From: Blautia hansenii DSM 20583
GTDB taxonomy: Bacteria > Bacillota > Clostridia > Lachnospirales > Lachnospiraceae
Direction: 5' to 3'
Length of the DNA: 64,000 nucleotides
NCBI RefSeq assembly: GCF_002222595.2
Contig: NZ_CP022413.2
Location: 2,317,501 to 2,381,500, forward strand
The notes under the pieces: model-generated
Seen by the model: the letters and a program-made list of their open reading frames with translations, nothing else
Database searches by the model: none
What the model was told of the DNA's origin: nothing
Part shown: piece by piece, positions 39,460 through 46,190 of the stretch
How the letters are laid out: every line of letters begins with the position of its first letter
Numbering within the stretch: position 1 is the first letter of the stretch
Position numbers and translations under genes: made by a program

Positions 39460-40827
39460 TTATTTTTCTGGAATTGGAGGTATAGTGATAAAAATACCCT
39501 GTAATTCATCTACAGTTCCAGCTTTTACCCATTGTGCCATTCCATTTTTCCAAACCAAGCTATCAGCAGTAAGCTGTCCTGAGGTTGCCATCTGTGCCAA
39601 CACAGAAATATTAAAAGGTCCGGCAGCTTGTCCATTGATCGCCACATGATATGCTACAGTAGGAATAGGCGGAGGTACAGCACCGGGTACTGTCTGCTGA
39701 TTGATGCCACCCATCATGTTATTCATGGCACCAGCGATATTCTGACCAACCGCTCCTCCAACAGCCATACTTGCCATCATAGCAGCCATATTGAATCCTG
39801 TTCCATCACCACCGCCAAAATTAACATTACCGGCTCCGTTTGCTCCCATCTGACCAAGGGCATTCGCACCAGCAACACCGACTTCTGCCTGTTTCTCAAC
39901 TTGGAACGCACCAAGGTTTGCTGTTTGAGTTTGCTTGTGTTGTGCGTACTGACCTTCCTCACGCTGAATACGGAGAGTTCCTTCATAGTGCTCGGCCTCA
40001 ATTCGCTGTTTAGCGTGAATATCTCTGATTCTTGCTTCGGCTTCAGCTTTTGCAGTAGCTCCGGCAAGATCTTTTGTTACGCTCATAAGCTGACGGTATC
40101 CATCACTGGACTTATCAATTTCAATCGCACCAATATCAATGCCCGACACAACAACACCGAAAGTTTCTTTCAATCTTTCGCTGAGATCATATTCTACAAC
40201 ATCGTTAATCAGTGCTGTTTTGTTTTCAATCTGAACAACTGGAATGTCATGGGCAGCAGGAGCATTAGCGACAACATCTTTCACATAGCGATTGACAGCA
40301 TCACGAATCTGCTTCTGGAAATCATCCAGGTTGAATGTACTCAGTCTATGTAATTTGATGAACTCACGATAATCGGCAATACCGAAGCTGATAGTACCTC
40401 TGACAGCAACGGGAACACCGAAATCTGCAAATCTTGGATCATACACATCAAAGTATGGAACACCGAATTTTACTTGAATGATGCGAGCAAGATTTATGAA
40501 ATAAACTTCCGCCTGGAACGCAGTACCACCCTCGTATGCCAGTCCTACAATGCTTGCAAGAACAGGAAAGTTTGCAGTCTTGATTGTCTGGTCGAAAGGA
40601 CCGACAATAAAATCTTGCATAGTTCCGTCTTTTTGCTTATATACAAAAACAGCAACTTCGCCATCCTTTACTCGCAGAGAAGATCCCCAACGAATAGCGT
40701 TTTCTCTATTATTAGCACCTACCTGGGAACCAGACGGATGCCATTTCCAAATAAGATACGAAGGCTCGTCACAACGTATCTCGTCCATAAAACCGCCTTT
40801 GCGGTTGCTTCTATTAAATAAAGCCAT
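39460..40827 (-). CDS. SPFH-domain protein with C-terminal GYF_2 domain (YdjI-like)
   Basis: A 455-aa protein. The N-terminal two thirds is an SPFH/band-7-like domain of the virion-core/YdjI type (IRCDEPSYLIWKWHPSG, GSSLRVKDGEVAVFVYKQKDG, VAVRGTISFGIADYREFI, SGIDIGAIEID), then a helical stretch rich in Ala, Glu and Gln (about 250-310), a Gly/Ala/Met-rich linker, and a GYF_2 domain (YHVAINGQAAGPFNISVLAQM, DSLVWKNGMAQWVKA, about 390-445). No membrane span; such proteins assemble on membranes. B. subtilis ydjI lies with a zinc-ribbon gene (ydjG), a similar pairing to this locus. GAAAGGAG precedes the ATG. Confidence 0.88.
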   Translation of the reverse strand: MALFNRSNRKGGFMDEIRCDEPSYLIWKWHPSGSQVGANNRENAIRWGSSLRVKDGEVAVFVYKQKDGTMQDFIVGPFDQTIKTANFPVLASIVGLAYEGGTAFQAEVYFINLARIIQVKFGVPYFDVYDPRFADFGVPVAVRGTISFGIADYREFIKLHRLSTFNLDDFQKQIRDAVNRYVKDVVANAPAAHDIPVVQIENKTALINDVVEYDLSERLKETFGVVVSGIDIGAIEIDKSSDGYRQLMSVTKDLAGATAKAEAEARIRDIHAKQRIEAEHYEGTLRIQREEGQYAQHKQTQTANLGAFQVEKQAEVGVAGANALGQMGANGAGNVNFGGGDGTGFNMAAMMASMAVGGAVGQNIAGAMNNMMGGINQQTVPGAVPPPIPTVAYHVAINGQAAGPFNISVLAQMATSGQLTADSLVWKNGMAQWVKAGTVDELQGIFITIPPIPEK

Positions 40828-40858
40828 ATCTTTATGCTCCTTTCAAACACACAGATCA

Positions 40859-41551
40859 TCATAGAATTAACACAAACAACCAAGGTAAAAAAGCAAGCGC
40901 AAGAATTCCAAATATCAACAGGGGGATTTCTAACTTCTTTCTTTTTAGTTGTTTGATTTTTTTGTCGTGAATATCTTTTATTCCTAAAAAGTCATGAGAA
41001 GTTACAAACGCAAAACTGGCTTTCTCATATGCCTGCTCAAACTTTGCCAACCACGCATCAGATACAGCTCTCTGTGAGGCTGTGATAACGCCCTTATCGC
41101 CAAGTCCATATAATTTCAAATCAATGTTTGATGCCGCTAAAATCATAAATTCAAAAATATCCTCTTTGGTGTTGGGGATTGAAAAACTCCTTATCAAACT
41201 AATCTTTTGTTCATCTGTTTTATTCAACTGCCCATCACTACCATACAGCTTACCAATAAATGAATGGGATTTTTGAGCCTCTCTCGTTCTCTCAATTTGT
41301 TCTAATTTATCAGCAAATTCTTTCACGATGGAAGATGCCTTTGCACCTCGAATCTCATAATTGCAGGCAGGGCAAATGGTAACAAATGCATTAATTATCT
41401 CACCACAATTCGGGCATTTATGTAATTCTCCATCATATACAGTTTTTCGCTGTGATGACTCTCCTTTAACCTCTCCCGTCGCAGTTCCACAATTTGAGCA
41501 GAACTTTGCACCTTCTGGTAGGTGCTGACCACAATTCATGCAAAACGCCAC
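40859..41551 (-). CDS. Double zinc-ribbon protein with C-terminal membrane anchor (YdjG-like)
   Basis: A 230-aa protein with two zinc ribbons, CMNCGQHLPEGAKFCSNCG (4-22) and CPNCGEII...CPAC (about 46-65), a helical middle, a basic stretch KKIKQLKRKKLE and one C-terminal membrane helix (about 209-229), so the ribbons face the cytoplasm. Start is GTG at 41551 after GGGGGAGG. Followed 31 bp later by the SPFH gene. The pairing of zinc-ribbon/TM and SPFH proteins recalls the B. subtilis ydjFGHI stress operon; PspA and YdjH are not present here. Confidence 0.85.
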   Translation of the reverse strand: MAFCMNCGQHLPEGAKFCSNCGTATGEVKGESSQRKTVYDGELHKCPNCGEIINAFVTICPACNYEIRGAKASSIVKEFADKLEQIERTREAQKSHSFIGKLYGSDGQLNKTDEQKISLIRSFSIPNTKEDIFEFMILAASNIDLKLYGLGDKGVITASQRAVSDAWLAKFEQAYEKASFAFVTSHDFLGIKDIHDKKIKQLKRKKLEIPLLIFGILALAFLPWLFVLIL

Positions 41552-41563
41552 TTTATCCTCCCC

Positions 41564-41929
41564 CTAACTCTCGTAATCTGATATTGATTTCAAAAACGAT
41601 ATTGAAACGAAATACGGATTATTTTCATCATTGATTTTCTCTATCAACGCACCCTCATCTGCAATTTCGAGAATACGGAATTTATCCCTAACTTCAAAGC
41701 GAATCCCATCGTTGGTTATTCCATCACTATGAATAGTGAAAATATCTGTGGAATTCTTTACAGAAGAGTCCATATGTTTTTTTACAGTTTTAACAATTGT
41801 TTTACCGCCTGCTTCTACAGTTCTAAGGACACAATAACCACCAACTGCAACGATACCAAACAACTGTACTGGGCCACCTACCTTTTTTGCCCACGTTGTC
41901 ATTTTTTGATACAATCCCAAATTACTCAT
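41564..41929 (-). CDS. Small one-TM protein of unknown function
   Basis: A 121-aa protein: a short basic N-terminus, one membrane helix (about 22-38, VQLFGIVAVGGYCVLRT), then a soluble domain with IFTIHSDGITNDGIRFEVRD, RILEIADEGALIEKI and NPYFVSISFLKSIS, probably a small beta barrel. The frame opens at 41941, but ATG at 41929 lies 5 nt after GGAGG. Twelve bases before the zinc-ribbon gene. No family recognised. Confidence 0.7.
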   Translation of the reverse strand: MSNLGLYQKMTTWAKKVGGPVQLFGIVAVGGYCVLRTVEAGGKTIVKTVKKHMDSSVKNSTDIFTIHSDGITNDGIRFEVRDKFRILEIADEGALIEKINDENNPYFVSISFLKSISDYES

Positions 41930-41956
41930 ACATTCCTCCATAAATATATAGTTAAA

Positions 41957-42169
41957 TCAGTCGCTTTCTACTCGAACCGCATCGCATATATCACCGATAT
42001 TGCAATCCAGATACTCACAGATACGGAGCAGGACCGATAGAGCAACTTCTTCGTTGCGACGCAGTTTTGTCATTGTTCCAGTTGCTATATTTAAATCTTT
42101 GCGAAGTGTCGCAGCAGATATTTCCTTCTCCACAAGCATTAGCCATAGCTTTTTATAGCTCATTCTCAT
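41957..42169 (-). CDS. Small XRE/YozG-type HTH regulator
   Basis: A 70-aa Cro/CI-family DNA-binding protein: MSYKKLWLMLVEKEISAATL, HTH with RKDLNIATGTMTKLRRNEEV, then LLRICEYLDCNIGDICDAVRV, the YozG-like pattern. The ATG at 42169 is preferred over a GTG at 42178, because AGGTAGGGG lies 8 nt before it. First gene of the cluster leading to the SPFH gene and hence its likely regulator. Confidence 0.88.
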   Translation of the reverse strand: MRMSYKKLWLMLVEKEISAATLRKDLNIATGTMTKLRRNEEVALSVLLRICEYLDCNIGDICDAVRVESD

Positions 42170-42212
42170 TTGCAGCACCCCTACCTTTCAAATCATATAC
42201 GGATATATTTAT

Positions 42213-42241
42213 ATTTTATCGCATTACATCGACAAATTCAA
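42213..42241 (-). promoter_or_regulatory. Probable promoter of the XRE-SPFH cluster
   Basis: TTGAAT (42236-42241), 17-bp spacer, TAAAAT (42213-42218) on the minus strand, about 40 bp before the XRE gene; identical boxes to the ireB promoter. Confidence 0.6.
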
Positions 42242-42261
42242 GACATTTAGCAATATATTTT

Positions 42262-42293
42262 GACATAATTCGCAAGTTCTTGCGAATTATGTC
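42262..42293. promoter_or_regulatory. Perfect 32-bp palindrome upstream of the XRE promoter
   Basis: GACATAATTCGCAAG, TT, CTTGCGAATTATGTC: 15-bp perfect arms with a 2-bp centre. It ends 20 bp upstream of the -35 box. Good candidate for a dimeric regulator site; a stem-loop role is also possible. Confidence 0.75.
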
Positions 42294-42367
42294 CATTATG
42301 ATAACTGATGGAAGTGTAATATAATTTTTCAATTCCAGTCCCATCCTGTCCAAACGGAAAGGAAAGG

Positions 42368-42412
42368 ATCAGTATCACTATAATCAGTATTATTTATATC
42401 AGTATTATTACA
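42368..42412. repeat. Three tandem 15-bp direct repeats (iteron-like)
   Basis: ATCAGTATCACTATA, ATCAGTATTATTTAT and ATCAGTATTATTACA follow each other without gaps (starts 42368, 42383, 42398). All share ATCAGTAT. Confidence 0.75.
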
Positions 42413-42476
42413 TTGTGCTTTTGACAACTCTTGAATTGTCAAAAGCACAATTCAAGAACTTTCCAAAAGACAATTC
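42413..42476. repeat. Overlapping, mutually exclusive inverted repeats
   Basis: Hairpin A: TTGTGCTTTTGACAA (42413-42427) with TTGTCAAAAGCACAA (42436-42450), 15/15. Hairpin B: TCTTGAATTGT (42429-42439) with ACAATTCAAGA (42447-42457), 11/11. A third pair, GAATTGTC (42433-42440) with GACAATTC (42469-42476), shares the same bases. Only one can form at a time. Confidence 0.75.
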
Positions 42477-42481
42477 AGTAA

Positions 42482-42808
42482 TTATCTTTCCACAACAAAA
42501 GCCACCCGAAGGATTTCTCCCGCGGGTGGCATCAAATAGCTTATCGTTTTATTCATGACTTCTAAGATCATCCTGGCTCCCAGTTTGAAGCTATTCTGGA
42601 ATATCAGGCACTCCATAATGGTTTGATGTTCTCGGACACAATCCGTGTATTTCTCGAACAATGCTTTCTGCTCGTCCGTCATAGCTGCTCGGAGTTTTTC
42701 TTCATTCCGGCAAATCAGTTCCTGTAATTTCTTGTACTCCTTACAGGAAGAAGTATCGTAGTCGGTAGGCTCGATATTGCCGTACCAAAATTCCTCAAGG
42801 ATTTTCAT
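42482..42808 (-). CDS. DUF6809 family protein
   Basis: A 108-aa, helix-rich soluble protein: ILEEFWYGNIEPTD at the N-terminus, YKKLQELICRNEEKLRAAMT, FEKYTDCVREHQTIMECLIF and FKLGARMILEVM. This is the DUF6809 pattern common in Clostridia accessory DNA, often beside transposon genes. The ATG overlaps the tnpV-like stop (ATGA), so the two are translationally coupled. Function unknown. Confidence 0.85.
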   Translation of the reverse strand: MKILEEFWYGNIEPTDYDTSSCKEYKKLQELICRNEEKLRAAMTDEQKALFEKYTDCVREHQTIMECLIFQNSFKLGARMILEVMNKTISYLMPPAGEILRVAFVVER

Positions 42809-43167
42809 ACGATGTCCTCCTCATAGACCAGTTCCCGGAGGACGACTTCTTCCGCCTGTGCTTTCAGTCTATTCATATGTGCTACCCATGCAAGCTGCTG
42901 TGTTGCCTTGTCTGGCGCTGGATTCTTCGCCAACAATTCTGCCATCAACAACTCCATTCGTTTCTCACAAGTCTGCTGTACTTCCCACAGGTGCAAGAAC
43001 AGAGTTTCCGTCAAAACCATGTCATTGAAAAGCATGGGGTTATTCTGTTCCAAGAAGCTTCTACGCATCCTGCCATATTTGCCGAGTGGTTGTGCTTCTG
43101 TGTGCGCTAATCTGATGTCAGGGATATAATAATCACCACATTGGGTGTAAGTTAAGTTCTGAGCCAT
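42805..43167 (-). CDS. TnpV-like transposon-encoded protein
   Basis: A 120-aa protein typical of TnpV, a small protein carried by Tn4451/Tn5397-type mobilisable transposons and relatives: LTYTQCGDYYIPDI, LGKYGRMRRSFLEQNNPMLF, LHLWEVQQTCEKRMELLM and the Glu-rich C-terminus ending YEEDIV. TTGGAGG precedes the ATG. No recombinase (TnpX/TndX) is near, so it marks a decayed or reduced element. Confidence 0.85.
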   Translation of the reverse strand: MAQNLTYTQCGDYYIPDIRLAHTEAQPLGKYGRMRRSFLEQNNPMLFNDMVLTETLFLHLWEVQQTCEKRMELLMAELLAKNPAPDKATQQLAWVAHMNRLKAQAEEVVLRELVYEEDIV

Positions 43168-43239
43168 AATAGTACCTCCAATAAATCTTTGATTTTTCGC
43201 ATTGGAAGTAATGTAAGCGTGAGTTTGTAGGTAGTTTCT

Positions 43240-43377
43240 TTAACTTTGGGAAACTCCGCTTTCCCATTTAGAAACAGACTTATCACTCATACCTATTTTT
43301 TCTGCCAGTTGCTTTTGTGTCATCCCCAATGACTTTCGCTTACCTGCAATGTATTTTCCAATTTTGATAAGATCCAT
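43240..43377 (-). pseudogene. Truncated XRE-family regulator (45 codons)
   Basis: MDLIKIGKYIAGKRKSLGMT, QKQLAEKIGMSDKSVSKWES, then GVSQS and TAA. This is the HTH of a common Firmicute XRE regulator, but the frame stops just after the recognition helix, where relatives continue with a long C-terminal domain. The start ATG at 43377 has GGAGGT 6 nt upstream. Probably a gene remnant; 43378-43527 holds nothing else that I can identify. Confidence 0.7.
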
Positions 43378-43527
43378 CCATCTACCTCCTTTTTTATATT
43401 GATCATACTCTTTTTTAGAGAAAAAACATACCCCTCAAAGGTAGAATATGATTTTTAAGCCTGTCTAGTTTGCCAGATAAACGAAAGAGCTTATATATCG
43501 GCTTCATATATAACCTTACAGTTTTTA

Positions 43528-44061
43528 TTACTGTATCCTATATATTCCATACACTGCAAGCAAGAAGCATCGAAGCTCGTCTCTGTCTGTAAATTCCTTT
43601 TGCACAAATCCTTCTTCTTGGTGGAAAGACAATATTTTATCTTGTTCATTAATCCAACATATTAGCTTTTTATTTTTTCTTCCATTTATGTAACAAATTT
43701 CGCTCCATTCACAATCACTACAAATTGTTTCACACTTTCTACAAGACAAAATATTATCATGAATATCTTGTTTAAATTCAGAATACGGAAGTAGCATTCC
43801 TTCTTTCCATCCACATAATTCAAGAATCTTTTGATCATATTCTCGAACCTTATCAGCAACACTACAACTTCCATCTTGTAATCTACTGTGACATCCCTCA
43901 CAAAAAATATCTGACTGCAAGGTGGCACAAACAATTGAAGCGTTTTCTAATTCAGCTATTATTTTCTTTATATGTTCTTTATATTTTTCACTATACTTTT
44001 TCACTGAGAAAAAGGAGATACACAATCCGTGATGTGGACGAAGTTTGTACTGGTATTCCAT
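43528..44061 (-). CDS. DUF1284 domain protein, Cys-rich
   Basis: A 177-aa protein that starts KLRPHHGLCISFFSVKKYSE, the DUF1284 signature, and contains many cysteines (IFCEGCHSRLQDGSC, LSCRKCETICSDCEWSEIC), which suggests an Fe-S cluster or zinc site. DUF1284 proteins are usually about 140 aa; the extra length is C-terminal (FHQEEGFVQKEFTDRDELRC). Function unknown. AAAGGAGA precedes the ATG and lies inside the end of the upstream CPBP fragment. Confidence 0.82.
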   Translation of the reverse strand: MEYQYKLRPHHGLCISFFSVKKYSEKYKEHIKKIIAELENASIVCATLQSDIFCEGCHSRLQDGSCSVADKVREYDQKILELCGWKEGMLLPYSEFKQDIHDNILSCRKCETICSDCEWSEICYINGRKNKKLICWINEQDKILSFHQEEGFVQKEFTDRDELRCFLLAVYGIYRIQ

Positions 44062-44062
44062 T

Positions 44063-44451
44063 TTATTCTCCTTTATGCCAAATAGGCGTTTCTTCCTCCC
44101 GATCCTTTGAGGTGATTAAAATGAACAATCTGCTCAACGGGTAAATTGAATTTCCACTAATTACCATGTTAAACATATGCGGGTAATCTTCTGCCAACGA
44201 TACTCCACCCAAAATAATTGCGCCAACACCATTCCATAAAAAATGGATTACAATCGGAGCAATTAAGGATTCCGTGTACTCCAATACCGCTGTCACGAAA
44301 AGACTCATTGTTATAACATTTAGTACAGGAAGTATTCCTGCATAACGCTATTGATAAAAGCTAAAAATAACCATAACCAAAGCATAGATATTTGATTTCT
44401 GCCATCAATATGTATGACTCCTATTATAGATAATATCACAACAGATACGCC
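44063..44451 (-). pseudogene. CPBP-family membrane protease, deleted and frameshifted
   Basis: Two pieces in different frames resemble a CPBP (Abi) intramembrane protease: the upstream piece LWLWLFLAFINSVMQEY (first motif region) and the downstream piece GILPVLNVITMSLFVTAVLE, then SLIAPIVIHFLWNGVGAIIL and GVSLAEDYPHMFN. The stretch between them, with the second motif, is missing and the frame shifts near 44335. The start is gone: its frame continues from a RhuM fragment. A short unrelated tail (SRLFILITSKDREEE) ends it. Non-functional. Confidence 0.75.
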
Positions 44452-45040
44452 TACATAATCATTCATGTACATTGGTTTATGCTCAATCGCATTAATTTCA
44501 GCTAAATCAAAATAACCTGAAACAAGATTATTTAATATCTTCAATTCATCTGCCGAAAGATAATTCTTTGCAATACTGATATCTTTTAACGCTGGCAATT
44601 CACCTGAAAAAGAAGTTAGTCCCATAAAAGATTTCTCTGCATCTGCTCTTTCATATATCACTTCTGTTGCCGTGTGACCATGTGCTGCAAAATGCAATTT
44701 ATTCTGTACAATTTTGAAAAAGCGTATTGATTCATCACTATGCGGATTGTAATCAACACTTCACACGATATCCTACAGAAATTATCACATCAAGATTATA
44801 ATAATTTGTAGGTTTTGTAGAAAAATCGGAATTTCCGATTTTTCTCACAGACTCTGATTTAAGTAATTCTCCTTCTGAAAAAACATTTAAAATATGCTCA
44901 TTTATAGTTGATCTAGCTTTTCCAAACAGTTCTTACATTTGATCTATTGTCAGCCAAACAGTTTCATCTTCTACTTTTACCTCAATATGTGTCAACCCAT
45001 CATCTGTATTATAAAAAATAACTTCACCCTGATTTTCCAT
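44452..45040 (-). pseudogene. RhuM family gene, degenerate
   Basis: Begins with a good GGAGGAG site and ATG at 45040 (MENQGEVIFYNTDDGLTHIE, DETVWLTIDQM), then an in-frame TAA at 44933-44935 just before ELFGKARSTINEHI. The frame continues to YYNLDVIISVGYRVK, then jumps near 44762 to VDYNPHSDESIRFFKIVQNK and HFAAHGHTATEVIYERADAE, ending at MYMNDYV, where CPBP sequence begins. So it has a nonsense codon, an internal deletion of roughly 80-100 codons and a lost 3' end. RhuM proteins are of uncertain function and are common in accessory islands. Confidence 0.85.
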
Positions 45041-45119
45041 TTAAGCTCCTCCTCACGTTACAAATTTTTATTGCGAAAAGTCACAAATTTCATTTTTCTC
45101 ATTATATCAAAACACAAAA

Positions 45120-45161
45120 TAAAAGCACAGAACAAATTCGAATATATGTTCTGTACTTTTT
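45120..45161. terminator. Terminator after the aldo/keto reductase gene
   Basis: AAAAGCACAGAACA and TGTTCTGTACTTTT arms; on the minus strand TTTTATTTTG follows. T runs flank both sides, so it may work both ways. Confidence 0.75.
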
Positions 45162-45169
45162 CATATCCT

Positions 45170-46084
45170 CTACGGCAATTTTTTCCCTGCTGCCATATAA
45201 AGTGCGTACCACTCTTCTCTTGTCAATTTTATTTCACTTGCCTTACAAATCTCTGCAATTCTCTGCTTCTTTGTACTTCCCAAAATTGCCTGAATACCTG
45301 CCGGATGTCTCAATATCCAAGCAATGGCAATAGCACTGTTTGTTACATGATATTTCTCTGCCAATTCATCTAACATTTTATTTAGCTCTGGGAATTTTTC
45401 ACTTCCAATAAAGACTCCTTCAAAAAATCCATATAAGAAAGGAGACCATGCCTGGATAGTAACTTCTTTTAATCTGCAATATTCCAGAATACTTCCATCT
45501 CGAACACATCCTGCATCATTGTGAACATTCACATTTAACCCAGAATCAATGATATCGCAATGTGCAACACTAAACTGGAGCTGATTAATAATAAGCTTCT
45601 GACTGCAATAATGCTGAAGCAATTCCATCTGCATAGAATTTTGATTACTGACTCCAAAATATCTTACTTTTCCTTCTTTTTCCAAAATATCAAAAGCCTC
45701 TGCAACTTCTTCCGGTTCCATCAACGTATCTGGGCGATGCAATAATAGTATATCAACATAATCCATATTCAAACGTTTTAAGCTTTTATCTACAGATTCT
45801 AAAATATGTTCTTTAGAGAAATCATAACATAGCCCTGGACGAATTCCACATTTTGTCTGGACAATCATTTTTTCTCTTGGAATTCCCTTTATGGCCTCTC
45901 CAAAAATATGTTCTGACTCACCATTTCCATAAATGTCAGCATGATCAAAAAAATTAATTCCCTGATCCATAGCTGTATCAACTAATTCTCTAACCTCATC
46001 CGTCCCTTTCAATCCGGTAATCCGCATACATCCCAATGCAATCTCTGATGCTTCTAATCTATTTGCTATTTTGATATTTTTCAA
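45170..46084 (-). CDS. Aldo/keto reductase
   Basis: A 304-aa NADPH-dependent oxidoreductase with the TIM-barrel AKR fold and the catalytic tetrad: Asp in FFDHADIYGNGESE with its Tyr, Lys in IVQTKCGI and His in DILLLHRPD. The cofactor-binding end contains ILGSTKKQRI. It is of the YdhF-like group with a conserved NVH/DAG insertion (NVHNDAGCVRDGSILEYC). The start is TTG at 46084, 7 nt after GAGGAGG. The substrate is unknown. A hairpin ATACATT/AATGTAT lies about 60-80 bp upstream of it. Confidence 0.92.
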   Translation of the reverse strand: MKNIKIANRLEASEIALGCMRITGLKGTDEVRELVDTAMDQGINFFDHADIYGNGESEHIFGEAIKGIPREKMIVQTKCGIRPGLCYDFSKEHILESVDKSLKRLNMDYVDILLLHRPDTLMEPEEVAEAFDILEKEGKVRYFGVSNQNSMQMELLQHYCSQKLIINQLQFSVAHCDIIDSGLNVNVHNDAGCVRDGSILEYCRLKEVTIQAWSPFLYGFFEGVFIGSEKFPELNKMLDELAEKYHVTNSAIAIAWILRHPAGIQAILGSTKKQRIAEICKASEIKLTREEWYALYMAAGKKLP

Positions 46085-46190
46085 ATTTTTTCCTCCTCTG
46101 TTTTGATGATTTTCTCTGTTTTATCATCTTAACATATCCCCTATACATTCGGCTACAATAATGTATGCTTTTCCTTAATTTTATTCTTAT

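Noticed and set aside
39628..40353. 241-codon plus-strand frame opposite the SPFH gene
   Set aside because: No ribosome site, and the antisense SPFH frame has clear domains; it is a shadow frame.
42262..42293. dif/Xer site or LexA box
   Set aside because: The palindrome matches neither pattern: a dif site has different conserved arms and a 6-bp centre, and the CGAAC/GTTCG core is missing.
46143..46166. Inverted repeat upstream of the aldo/keto reductase as a MerR-type operator
   Set aside because: The -35/-10 pair is poor and no MerR gene is nearby; the 7-bp arms alone do not support it.
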